Shown piece by piece: positions 1 through 8,053 of a stretch of DNA of 64,000 nucleotides. Numbering within the stretch: the first letter of the stretch is position 1; each line of letters starts with the position of its first letter. Position numbers and translations under genes: made by a program. Below the pieces are notes generated by a model. The model was not told where the DNA came from. It ran no database searches and saw nothing but the letters and a program-made list of their open reading frames with translations. Location: NCBI GenBank assembly GCA_049325315.1, contig JBMONB010000016.1:1-64000 (forward strand), read 5' to 3'. This stretch comes from JAWLHU01 sp049325315 (lineage in GTDB: Bacteria; Bacillota; Sulfobacillia; Symbiobacteriales; Symbiobacteriaceae).

Positions 1-203
1 AGGCGCCGATGAAGCATCAGCTCCACCACTCGAACCTGCAGCACATGGTGCGGCAGGGTTCGCTGTGGGTCAGCTATGAGACCCATCTCCGACTGGTCGA
101 TGCCATTGAAGCCGGCAACGCCGCGGCGGCAGCCGCCTGCCTGGAGGAGATGGTCGACCGGGCCGGGGCGCAGATTCGGGAGCGAATGGAGCAATCAGAA
201 TGA
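1..203 (+). CDS. GntR-family transcriptional regulator, C-terminal end (partial)
   Basis: Only the last ~67 codons are inside the window; the frame is open to the left edge, so the gene starts upstream. The visible part is helical, with a pattern (H-x-x-L/V-x-A-I-x-x-G-N, then an Ala-rich helix and a final amphipathic helix) typical of the last helices of the FCD ligand-binding domain of FadR/GntR regulators. Its stop overlaps the region just before the SDR gene, which has its own ribosome site, so the two are probably co-transcribed. The DNA-binding half is not visible; the family call rests on the C-terminus alone. Confidence 0.55.
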   Translation, partial: APMKHQLHHSNLQHMVRQGSLWVSYETHLRLVDAIEAGNAAAAAACLEEMVDRAGAQIRERMEQSE

Positions 204-217
204 TGGAGGAGATACGC

Positions 218-1006
218 ATGGATCTGGGTCTGAAGGGGAAGGTAGCGGTCGTTGCCGCTGCCAGCAAGGGGCTGGGGAAGGCGGTCGCCATGGCCTACGC
301 CGCGGAGGGCGCCTCGGTGGCGGTCTGCGGGCGGGAAGAGGAGACGATCAACGCCACGGCGGCGGAGATTCGGCAGGCCACCGGGGCTGAGGTGCTGGCC
401 GTGCGGGCCGATGTCACCCAAGCCGACGATGTTACCCGGTTTGTCGGCGAGGCGGCTGCCCACTTCGGGCGCATCGACGCCCTGGTCTGCAACGCCGGCG
501 GACCACCCACCGGAACGTTTCGCTCGCTGACCGACGCCCAGTGGGAAGAGGCGGTGCAGCTGAACCTGATGAGCGTGGTCCGGCTGATTCGGGCGGCGCT
601 GCCCCACCTGGAGCAGTCGGGCAACGGCCGGATCGTCAACCTGGCCTCCTCGTCGGTCAAGCAGCCGATCCCGGGACTGCTCCTCTCGAACACCCTGCGC
701 CTGGGGCTTCAGGGGCTGGTCAAGACGCTCTCCGACGAGCTGGCGCCGGCCGGTATTCTGGTCAACACCGTGGCGCCCGGACGGATCTTCACCGACAGGG
801 TCCGCTCGCTCGACAGCGGGCGGGCCGCCCAGGCGGGCATCAGCCCTGAGGAGCAGCGGCGCCGGACCGAAGCCACGATCCCGCTGGGCCGCTATGGCAC
901 CCCCGAGGAGTTCGCCAGGCATGTGGTCTTCCTCGGCAGCCCCGCCAACAGCTACGTCACCGGCCAGGCGCTGGTGGTCGACGGCGGCATGACCCGGGGG
1001 CTCTAA
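218..1006 (+). CDS. SDR-family protein with non-canonical active site (FabG-like)
   Basis: 262 aa, one Rossmann-fold domain of the short-chain dehydrogenase/reductase family, resembling 3-oxoacyl-ACP reductase. The ATG at 218 is chosen because GGAGGA lies 7 bases before it; an upstream in-frame ATG at 200 has no such site. The glycine motif is AAASKGLG (13-20) rather than TGxxxGIG. N92-A-G-G, N116 and the Ser run 144-146 are present, but the catalytic YxxxK is replaced: Ser157 and Arg161 stand in those places. This matches a known FabG-like SDR subgroup with an imperfect cofactor motif and catalytic tetrad. Reaction unknown; it follows the GntR regulator and probably belongs to its regulon. 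Confidence 0.8.
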   Translation: MDLGLKGKVAVVAAASKGLGKAVAMAYAAEGASVAVCGREEETINATAAEIRQATGAEVLAVRADVTQADDVTRFVGEAAAHFGRIDALVCNAGGPPTGTFRSLTDAQWEEAVQLNLMSVVRLIRAALPHLEQSGNGRIVNLASSSVKQPIPGLLLSNTLRLGLQGLVKTLSDELAPAGILVNTVAPGRIFTDRVRSLDSGRAAQAGISPEEQRRRTEATIPLGRYGTPEEFARHVVFLGSPANSYVTGQALVVDGGMTRGL

Positions 1007-1040
1007 GTTGCACGTTGGCTACGAGGCCATGCGCGATGTC

Positions 1041-1077
1041 AGAGGGGAGCCTCCACGTGCTGTGGCGGCCCCCCTCT
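1041..1077 (+). terminator. hairpin terminator after the SDR gene
   Basis: A 16-position stem with two mismatches and a 5-base loop (arms 1041-1056 and 1062-1077), 35 bases after the SDR stop. No long T run follows, but the stem is very GC-rich. With the cotJC relic it fills the otherwise gene-free stretch 1007-1473. Confidence 0.5.
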
Positions 1078-1083
1078 CTGCGT

Positions 1084-1437
1084 TTACACAATCCCCCCCG
1101 CCTGCTGCGGCGGGTACTGGACCGGGTAGGGATACGGGTACTGGGGCGGATACGTGAGCGGTGGCGGGGCCGGCACCGGGTCGTACTTGTCGAGGAACTG
1201 CTGATAGGTGCCGGGGGAGGCGTTCACGTAGGGGTGCTTGAACCACTCCCGCGGCAGCTCGATCGTCCCCTTGATCGCCTCCAGGGCGACGGCATCGAGC
1301 GGCAGGGCCGCCTGAATGCGGTCCAGTAGCTCACCAATCAGCCTCTCACAGGGCTGTTCCCGGCTGACCAGCCGGGGCAGCAGCCGGATCCCTTCCAGAC
1401 AGAAGGCCTCCGGATCCATGCCCAACGCCAGCATCAA
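1084..1437 (-). pseudogene. chimeric relic carrying the 3' end of a cotJC-like gene
   Basis: Bases 1084-1288 match the 3' end of the intact cotJC gene (28630-28834) with about ten mismatches by eye. They encode the same tail: a WFKHPYVNASPGTY-type segment, then a Pro/Tyr-rich end finishing AGGIV and a stop. The metal-binding four-helix core is absent. Upstream of 1289 the sequence is unrelated to cotJC. Its last ~25 codons before the junction resemble the segment near residues 80-104 of the two M81 peptidases in the neighbouring operon (IxAALPxDxVxL), so it may be an eroded M81 fragment; that part is weak. The frame is open (117 codons, TTG at 1437) but has no convincing ribosome site and starts just after a terminator. 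Confidence 0.6.
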
Positions 1438-1438
1438 A

Positions 1439-1466
1439 CGGCCCCCGCACCGTCGTGCGGGGGCCG
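1439..1466 (-). terminator. terminator of the leftward peptide operon
   Basis: A perfect 12-bp stem (arms 1439-1450 and 1455-1466, loop CGTC) lies 8 bases past the stop of the S9 peptidase gene. On the minus strand it is followed by TTT, so it is a reasonable intrinsic terminator for the operon that begins near 16965. Confidence 0.6.
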
Positions 1467-1473
1467 CCCTGTT

Positions 1474-3453
1474 TCAGATCATCGCTGCGGGGCGATGAGA
1501 CGGGTCGCACTTCAGGTACCGGTCGAAGGCGGAGACCATCCTTCGGAAGGCGTCTTCCCACGTCTTCCGCTTGCTGAACATGTGGGTTTCACCAGGGTAG
1601 TAGGCCACGGCGAAATCCTTGCCGTGCTCGGTGCAGTCCCGGACGATTGCATCAAGCTGCGCAAAGTCCACCGCCTCGTCTGCGGTGCCGTGCAGGTTGA
1701 GCAGGGGCGCCTTCAGCCCGGCCACAAAGTACCTGGGGGAGATCTGCTGGTAGACCTCGGCGTTGTGCTCGCCCTTCGGGCCGCCCCACCGCTGCACGAA
1801 GAAGACCGGGTAGCCGGCATCCTTCTCGGCCCGCCATGCCGCCCACTGTTCCTGGTCCCAAACCCCGGCGATGTTTATGCCCAGGGCAAAGACCTCCGGT
1901 CGCTTGGTCAGCGCCGCCAGGGTCATGTATCCACCGTAGCTCAGGCCCCAGATCGCCACCCGGTCACCATCCACATAGGGCAGCGACTTCAGGTAAAGGG
2001 CGGCGTTGACGCAGTCGTCCATCTCCGCCTGGCCGAACTGGAGGTAATTGGCCTGCTCGTAGGCCACACCGTAGCCGGTGCCACCCCGGTAGTCCACCGA
2101 GAGCACCACGTACCCCTGGTGGAGCATGAACTGGTTGAAGGCGTAGAAGACGGCGTAGGGGTGGAGCGGGTGCCAGCCGTATCGCATCTGCCGGATCGGC
2201 CCGCCGTGTACGTAGACCAGGGCGGGGTATCGTTTGTTGGGGTCGAAGCCCTGCGGCAGGAAGAGGTCGGCGTGGATCTCCATGCCCCCGGCGCTGGGGA
2301 AGGTGAAATGCTGCGGCTCCACGATGCTCTGCCGGTTCCAGGCCACCGGCATCGATTGGGTCACCCGCCGGTGGTCCTTACCGACCGCCGTCATGACCGC
2401 CACCTCGGCGCCGTGGTACGGGCCACAGGAGATGTAGGCGATCTGGCTGCCGCCCGGCGACCAGACCGGGTTCACGTTGGTCCCGGGCTCGACAGTCAGC
2501 TGGAGCAACTCCCCGGTCTGCCGGTCGTACCGCCAGATCTGCCGCTGCTGGAGCGCCCCCTTGTTGCTGGAGAAGGCGACGTAGCGGCCGGTGGGAGAAA
2601 AGGCGGGCCGATCGTAGGCATGGCCGTAGTCCTCATGTTCCCCCGGCAGGAGAAGGGTGCGGCTCTCACGGGCAAAGTCCCGGAGGACCACATGGAGCCA
2701 GCCGTCTACCATTAGCGTGTAGGCGACCGCCTGCCCGTCGGGCGAGGCGACCGGTGCGACCTCCATCTTCAGCCCCTTGTGACTCTCCTCCCGCTCCAGC
2801 ACCTCCTCGGTGCCGCCAGGCAGGCTGACCAGGACGTACTCCCGCACGGTGCTGTCCATGCTGATTCGGACGATGCTGAGCCGGTCGTTGCCGACCCAGG
2901 CGATGCCATACTCGCACTCGGGCGTCTCGCTCCGCCAGACCAGCCTGCCCGTGGCCGCCTCCACCACGGCGGCGTCACGCCGGCGGCCCTCGAGGATCCC
3001 GCAGGCCAGGTGGGTTCCATCTGGCGACCAGTGGAAGGTGGGGCTCACTTCTCCGGGGACGCACAGGTCCCGCAGGACCGGCCCCGCCCCGGCAGCACCG
3101 AGCAGCGAGAGCTTCCCCTGCCGGACGACACCGAGGAGGCTGCCGTCCGGCGACCACTTCAGCTCGGTGACCGGTTCAGGCCCCTCCAGGAGCAGAACCG
3201 GCTCGACCCCGGGCGTTGTCGCCCAGACGCTCCCCTTCACCGCGAAGGCCAGCGTACCTTTCGCCGACCAGTCCCAGGGCCCGACCCCGGCAGCCGGGGC
3301 GGAGAGCCGGATCGGCTCGCCACCGCCGGCCGGTGCCGCCCAGAGCTCCCGGATGCCGTCGACGTTGTAGTGGAAGGTGAGGTACTGTCCGTCCGGCGAC
3401 CAGCGGGGTGGATCCGGATGGCGAACCGAAAGCACATCATCGATCGTTAGCAT
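1474..3453 (-). CDS. S9-family (prolyl oligopeptidase/acylaminoacyl-peptidase type) peptidase
   Basis: 659 aa. Residues 1-~400 form a TolB/WD40-like beta-propeller with repeated WSPDG motifs (for example RWSPDGQYL at the N-terminus). Residues ~430-650 form the alpha/beta-hydrolase domain, with the nucleophile in GLSYGGY (Ser505), Asp592 in HGTADEAVDF and His624 in GETHMF, a complete catalytic triad. There is no signal peptide, so the enzyme should be cytoplasmic and cut short oligopeptides that enter through the propeller. It is the last gene of the peptide-scavenging operon, 9 bases after the M81 stop. Exact specificity (dipeptidyl- or acyl-aminoacyl-) cannot be read from sequence. Confidence 0.9.
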   Translation of the reverse strand: MLTIDDVLSVRHPDPPRWSPDGQYLTFHYNVDGIRELWAAPAGGGEPIRLSAPAAGVGPWDWSAKGTLAFAVKGSVWATTPGVEPVLLLEGPEPVTELKWSPDGSLLGVVRQGKLSLLGAAGAGPVLRDLCVPGEVSPTFHWSPDGTHLACGILEGRRRDAAVVEAATGRLVWRSETPECEYGIAWVGNDRLSIVRISMDSTVREYVLVSLPGGTEEVLEREESHKGLKMEVAPVASPDGQAVAYTLMVDGWLHVVLRDFARESRTLLLPGEHEDYGHAYDRPAFSPTGRYVAFSSNKGALQQRQIWRYDRQTGELLQLTVEPGTNVNPVWSPGGSQIAYISCGPYHGAEVAVMTAVGKDHRRVTQSMPVAWNRQSIVEPQHFTFPSAGGMEIHADLFLPQGFDPNKRYPALVYVHGGPIRQMRYGWHPLHPYAVFYAFNQFMLHQGYVVLSVDYRGGTGYGVAYEQANYLQFGQAEMDDCVNAALYLKSLPYVDGDRVAIWGLSYGGYMTLAALTKRPEVFALGINIAGVWDQEQWAAWRAEKDAGYPVFFVQRWGGPKGEHNAEVYQQISPRYFVAGLKAPLLNLHGTADEAVDFAQLDAIVRDCTEHGKDFAVAYYPGETHMFSKRKTWEDAFRRMVSAFDRYLKCDPSHRPAAMI

Positions 3454-3462
3454 GGCGAATCC

Positions 3463-4944
3463 CTACCCCTCGTAAGCCGTCTCAGCATCCAGCGGCCAGA
3501 TGGGCCGGCGGATCCGCTGATACGGGAAGACCTGCACCTGGAGGGTGGTGGCACCCGGGGAGTCCGCCGGGATAATCGCCCTGGCCAGGTGGTTGAAGCC
3601 GGCCCGGAAGTGAGAGCTGGACTTGAGGCCGACGATCTTGTAGCGCCGTACATCGATGCCGTGCAGCAGGAAGACCTCGTCATCCAGGGTCTGCTGCCGC
3701 TGGGAGGTGACGATCACGTCCACCCCACCGATCTGAAGCCGGGCGCAGGGGCCCAGATCCAGCTGCATGCCCCGCCACATCGGGGTGGTGAGCCGGAAGC
3801 GGCCGTCGGTCAGGGCCTTCACATAGGCGGTGGCCTCCACCGGTGCGCCGTGCAGGGTGTCTGTCTTGCCGCCGAGCCGCACCGCGATCGTGGCGCCCAC
3901 CCCTGCCTCATGGGCCTGGGCCGCCACCTCGGCGTCGTAGACGAAGCCAAAGCAGGCGTCTTGCAGATCGGCCTCGATCATTGCCCGCAGCAGGTGGGTC
4001 CCGTCGCCGGGGGAGCCGCCCCCGGGGTTGTCCGCCGTGTCGTTAATGACCACCGGCCCGCCCTCCACCGCCCCTGCGGCAGCGATCGCCTCGGCGGGGC
4101 TGAGGCGCTGCGGGGTGAACTGCTCTCTCGCCTCCCAGACCGCCTTTGCGACAGCCTGTGCGGCCTTACGGGCCAGGGCTGCATCGCCGTCGGCAATGGC
4201 CAGAACGCTCATGCCCACCGGGGGCACATCGGTGTACGGGAAGCCGTGGAAGACGGTGCAGTCCAGCACGCCCGGCTGCTTCTCCCAGGCCCAGGTAAGC
4301 TCGTTCAGGCGCTTCGCCGGGTCGAGGTCGGTGGTGGAGGTCGGAATGATCATCGGCAGACGCTCCAGGTGCATCACCGGCCGGATCTCCCGCCTCAGCA
4401 CCCGGTTGAGAAAGGCCATCGCCTCGGCTCCCCGCTCGTAGCTGTCGGTGTGCGGGTAGAAGTTGACGCCGAAGAGGCCGTCGGCCTGCCTGACCATCTC
4501 CTCGGTGATGTTACCGTGCAGGTCCAGGGCGACGGCAATTGGAACGGAGGGGCCGACCAGTTCGCGGACGGCCGCCAGAACAGCGCCCTCCAGATCGTCT
4601 ACGCCCTCGGCCACACCGGCGCCATGCAGGGAGAGGCAGACGCCGTCGATGGGCAGCGCAGCCCGGATGCTCGACAACATCTCTCCCAAAATCTCATCGT
4701 ACGCCTCCCGGGTGATCGTCCCGGAGGGATAGGCCATGGTGACAAGGGCCGGAACCGCCGTCACGCCTAACTCCGCCGCCTTGTCCAGCATACCGCCCAC
4801 GTAGGTCCGGTTGCCGCCGTGTACCGCGGCAACCTGCTCCCCCTTCAGCCACATGAACTGCCTGAACGGCTCGGCGGTCGTAGGCGCCGGGCAGAAGGTG
4901 TTGGTCTCGTGGGCCCACTCGCCCACCGCGATCCGAAAGCTCAT
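3463..4944 (-). CDS. M81-family metallopeptidase (MlrC-like), copy 1
   Basis: 493 aa; the ATG at 4944 is preferred over the GTG at 4950 because AAGGGTG then lies 7 bases upstream. The M81 family includes MlrC, which degrades linearised microcystin, a peptide rich in D- and beta-amino acids. HETNTF (12-17), DLHGN (Asp141, His143) and PHTD (His165) are present. The D-x-H pair followed by a His 22 residues later has the spacing of the MlrC zinc ligands. No signal peptide. The start overlaps the stop of the upstream D-aminoacylase gene, implying coupling. It is clearly paralogous to the M81 gene at 8054-9520. Confidence 0.88.
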   Translation of the reverse strand: MSFRIAVGEWAHETNTFCPAPTTAEPFRQFMWLKGEQVAAVHGGNRTYVGGMLDKAAELGVTAVPALVTMAYPSGTITREAYDEILGEMLSSIRAALPIDGVCLSLHGAGVAEGVDDLEGAVLAAVRELVGPSVPIAVALDLHGNITEEMVRQADGLFGVNFYPHTDSYERGAEAMAFLNRVLRREIRPVMHLERLPMIIPTSTTDLDPAKRLNELTWAWEKQPGVLDCTVFHGFPYTDVPPVGMSVLAIADGDAALARKAAQAVAKAVWEAREQFTPQRLSPAEAIAAAGAVEGGPVVINDTADNPGGGSPGDGTHLLRAMIEADLQDACFGFVYDAEVAAQAHEAGVGATIAVRLGGKTDTLHGAPVEATAYVKALTDGRFRLTTPMWRGMQLDLGPCARLQIGGVDVIVTSQRQQTLDDEVFLLHGIDVRRYKIVGLKSSSHFRAGFNHLARAIIPADSPGATTLQVQVFPYQRIRRPIWPLDAETAYEG

Positions 4945-4946
4945 GC

Positions 4947-6578
4947 TCACACACCCTTTCTGAGGACCATGCCACGTCGGGCACCGGTCAGCCTGCCGTT
5001 CTCCACCGTGACCGCACCGTTCACCACCACCGCCTGGATCCCCACCGGATACCGGCGGGGGTCGGCGTAGGTGGAGACCTCGGCAATGGTGTCCGGATCA
5101 AAGATCACCATGTCGGCCTTCATGCCGGGGCGCAGGAGCCCCCGGTCCTGCAACCCGAGCCGTTGGGCGGGCAGCGAGGTCATTCGCCGGATCATCTGTG
5201 GCAGCGAGAGCAGCCCCTTCTCCCGCACGTAGTGACCCAGCGCCCGGGGGAAGCTGCCGTAAGCCCGGGGGTGGGGCTTGCCCACCAGCAGCCCGTCGGA
5301 GCCGATGGTGCCGTACTCGTGGGCGAGGAACCGCTCCACGTTCTCCTCTGAGGAGATGAAGACCGCCATGCTCACCCCGCACTCCTCTTCAATGAGAAGG
5401 TCGAAGGCGAATTCGGCAGGGCTCTTGCCATGGGCGGCGGCCAGAGCGGCCACCGTCTGCCCCTCCATCTCCTTGTTCTGAGGCCTGGAGACGGCGGTGA
5501 TCATCACCCCATCCCAGCCGGCGGAGCCGGCGAAGTTGTCCCAGAAGAGCAGGGTCGGGTCGTCGGTGGGCCGGTCGGGCCCCACCATCTGCTCAATCTC
5601 CCAGGCGATCCGGGCCCGCAGTCCGGGGTCCTTCAACCGGGCCACGATCTTCTCCACCCCGCCCTCGGTCGCCCAGGGGGGTAGGCAGGCGTGGAAGATG
5701 GTGCTTCCGGCGGTGTAGGGGTACTGGTCAAAGGTGACCTCAAGCCCGCGGGCGCGGGCCTGCTCCATCTTCTCCAGCAGGAGCGGCCCCTTCTCCCAGT
5801 TCCGCCTGCCCGCCGCCTTCAAATGAGAGATGTGCAGCGGGCAGCCCGCCTCCAGGCAGATCTTGATCACCTCGTCGGTCGCCTCCAGCAGCCGGTCGCC
5901 CTCGTTCCGCATATGGACGACCATGATGCCCCCGTGCTTCCCCACCACCTTGTAGAGCTCGGTCAGCTCCTCGGTGGTGGCGTAGACCTCGGGCTGGTAG
6001 ACCAGGCCGAGGGACATGCCGAAGGCGCCCTCCCGCATTCCCTGCTCGATCAACACCTTCATCAGTTCCAACTGGGCGGGGTTGGGCGATCCCGGCCCGA
6101 AGCCCAACACCTCGGCCCGGATATTCCCGTAGGGAACCAGGGTGGCCAGGTTGATGGAGGGCCGGACCTGCTCCAGGGCCTCCATGTACTCGCCGAGGCT
6201 GTTCCATGTCCACTCGATGGGCGGGTCGCCGTTCAGCCCGGCCAGCATCTTCCGCCAGACGGGCTTGGTCGCGACGCTGACCGGTGCGACCGAGATGCCG
6301 TCCTGCGTCAGGAAGTCGGTGGTGACCCCCTGCATCACCTTGGCAGGGAGGTCCGGCTCTACGAAGACCATCAGGTCCGAGTGGGTGTGCATGTCGATGA
6401 AGCCGGGGCTGACCACCCGTCCGGCAGCGTCGATGATCTTCGCCCCGCCTGCCTCCGCATCGGCAATGGCACCGATCTTTGCAATGCGGTCGCCCACGAT
6501 TCCGAGATCAGCCTGGTACCAGGGGTTGCCGGTACCGTCGACCACCCGGCCGTTCCGGATTACCAGATCGAAGCCCAC
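4947..6578 (-). CDS. N-acyl-D-amino-acid deacylase (D-aminoacylase), amidohydrolase superfamily
   Basis: 543 aa, usual length for the family. Starting at GTG 6578 places AAGGGGG 7 bases upstream; an in-frame TTG at 6596 lacks such a site. The N-terminus (DLVIRNGRVVDGTGNPWYQADL) and metal motif DMHTHSD, followed by HMRNEGD, ISHLKAAG and GSDGL with KPHPRAYGSFPR, are characteristic of N-acyl-D-amino-acid deacylases. These zinc enzymes release free D-amino acids from N-acylated or N-terminally blocked D-residues. Cytoplasmic. In this operon it would feed the acyltransferase-racemase-deacylase steps encoded upstream. A dipeptidase-like role on D-residue peptides is an alternative. Confidence 0.88.
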   Translation of the reverse strand: MGFDLVIRNGRVVDGTGNPWYQADLGIVGDRIAKIGAIADAEAGGAKIIDAAGRVVSPGFIDMHTHSDLMVFVEPDLPAKVMQGVTTDFLTQDGISVAPVSVATKPVWRKMLAGLNGDPPIEWTWNSLGEYMEALEQVRPSINLATLVPYGNIRAEVLGFGPGSPNPAQLELMKVLIEQGMREGAFGMSLGLVYQPEVYATTEELTELYKVVGKHGGIMVVHMRNEGDRLLEATDEVIKICLEAGCPLHISHLKAAGRRNWEKGPLLLEKMEQARARGLEVTFDQYPYTAGSTIFHACLPPWATEGGVEKIVARLKDPGLRARIAWEIEQMVGPDRPTDDPTLLFWDNFAGSAGWDGVMITAVSRPQNKEMEGQTVAALAAAHGKSPAEFAFDLLIEEECGVSMAVFISSEENVERFLAHEYGTIGSDGLLVGKPHPRAYGSFPRALGHYVREKGLLSLPQMIRRMTSLPAQRLGLQDRGLLRPGMKADMVIFDPDTIAEVSTYADPRRYPVGIQAVVVNGAVTVENGRLTGARRGMVLRKGV

Positions 6579-6599
6579 CTCGTCGCCCCCTTGCAACCT

Positions 6600-8009
6600 T
6601 TATGCGATCTTGCGGATGATCCGATAGTGGAAGGCCACGGCGTAGACCTGGCGGTCCGCATCGAAGAGGAAGCGTGCCGCGCTCTCCAGCTCCTTTACCC
6701 TGATCGCGAAGGTGTGCTCGCCCACCGGGCGGGCGGGCCATTTCCGGCCCTGGTACTCCACCACCATCTTGCCGTCCTCGGCGAGCACCTTCAGTTCCTC
6801 ATCCTCGCCGGAGCGGTAGGTGCCCAGATAGGCCTCAAGGCTGCCGGGGGCCTGGTCCTTGAAGGCGACGCGGGTCGTCGCCGGGGGCAGGCCCAGCTCG
6901 GCGTTCAGGGCGCCCAGCAGGAGCTGGCTCGAAGGCCCGCCCGCCAGGTTGGTCAGGCAGACGCCGGTCAGCCCCTTTTCGGGCACGGCAGTGAACCAGG
7001 CAGCGATGCCCTTCAGCGCCCCGCCGTGCTCCACCAGGGAGACGCCGTGGTACTCGGGGGTGAGCATCAGGCCGTAGCCGTAGTGCATACCGGGGGAGGG
7101 CTGCGCGTAGGGCGTGGTCATCAGCCTGACGCTCTCCTCGCTCAGGATCCGCTCGCCTCCCACCAGGCCGCCGGTCCGGTAGATCTCGGCGTAGCGGAGC
7201 ATGTCCCGGGTGCTGCAGCGGAGGAAGCCGGCGGCCAGCATGGCGGGCGCCTGCCACCAGCCCGGCGCCGGGAAGACCTCCTCCTTCCCCTCGTTGACCC
7301 GCACGGCGTAGAGTTGGGTCACATCCTGCCATTCAGCCAACCGCTGCAGATCCAGGGTGGAGCGGGTCATGCCAGCAGGCTTTAAGATGTGATCATCCAT
7401 GTACTGCACATAGCTCTTGCCGCTCACCCGCTCGATGATCGCGCCAAGCAGGGCGTATCCGTCGTTGGAGTAGCTGAAGTGGGTTCCCGGGGCGCCCAGC
7501 ATGGGAATGTCCGACTGGGCGATGGCCTCCATGAGCTCTTCGTAGGTCTCAACGGGCACGACCTGCTCCGTCCGCTTCTCCAGCCGCTCCCGTGCGGCGG
7601 GGTCATCCTTCATGCTGTTGTACAGGGACCGGAAGAGAATCGGGAGGGGGGCGAGGCCGGAGGTGTGGGTCATGAAATGGTGGATGCTGATCTGGCCGGT
7701 GTAGGCCGGCGTGTTGGTCCGAAACTCGGGCAGGTACTTCACCACCGGATCGTGGATGTTCAGTTTCCCCTGCTCATGGAGCTGCATGATCGCTACGCAG
7801 GTGAAGGACTTGGTGATCGAGCCGATGCCCATCACGGTATCCAGCGTGAGCGGCAGCCCCTCCTCGGTGTCACGCAGGCCAAAGCCCTGGTGGTAGATCA
7901 GCTCCCCCTCCCGGGCGACGGCGAGGGAGACGCCGGGGATCTGATACGGTGCGAGCAGCTTTTCGGCGTAGGTTTCGAAGGCGGGGGCCCAGGCGGGCTT
8001 TGCAGACAT
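6600..8009 (-). CDS. Serine hydrolase, class-C beta-lactamase/D-aminopeptidase-like
   Basis: 469 aa from ATG 8009, which has GGAGGA 7 bases upstream; a longer in-frame start at 8057 lacks one. Residues ~10-370 are the class-C beta-lactamase/DD-peptidase fold with all three motifs: S64-I-T-K67, Y180-S-N182 and H328-G-G330. Residues ~385-469 form an additional C-terminal beta-rich domain, as in some D-aminopeptidase and esterase relatives. There is no signal peptide, so it is not a typical periplasmic or secreted lactamase. A cytoplasmic peptidase or amidase acting on D-residue or blocked peptides fits the operon better than antibiotic resistance. It ends 21 bases before the D-aminoacylase start. 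Confidence 0.8.
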   Translation of the reverse strand: MSAKPAWAPAFETYAEKLLAPYQIPGVSLAVAREGELIYHQGFGLRDTEEGLPLTLDTVMGIGSITKSFTCVAIMQLHEQGKLNIHDPVVKYLPEFRTNTPAYTGQISIHHFMTHTSGLAPLPILFRSLYNSMKDDPAARERLEKRTEQVVPVETYEELMEAIAQSDIPMLGAPGTHFSYSNDGYALLGAIIERVSGKSYVQYMDDHILKPAGMTRSTLDLQRLAEWQDVTQLYAVRVNEGKEEVFPAPGWWQAPAMLAAGFLRCSTRDMLRYAEIYRTGGLVGGERILSEESVRLMTTPYAQPSPGMHYGYGLMLTPEYHGVSLVEHGGALKGIAAWFTAVPEKGLTGVCLTNLAGGPSSQLLLGALNAELGLPPATTRVAFKDQAPGSLEAYLGTYRSGEDEELKVLAEDGKMVVEYQGRKWPARPVGEHTFAIRVKELESAARFLFDADRQVYAVAFHYRIIRKIA

Positions 8010-8053
8010 GGTCTGTTCCTCCGTTCTTGGCACGTAGATCACGGATGGCGCGG

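Noticed and set aside
5691..7385. Plus-strand open frame of 564 codons opposite the D-aminoacylase and serine hydrolase genes
   Set aside because: It is the antisense of two well-supported genes. Its product is rich in Gly, His, Asp and Val with no domain, and it lacks a ribosome site. Long antisense frames are expected in GC-rich DNA.
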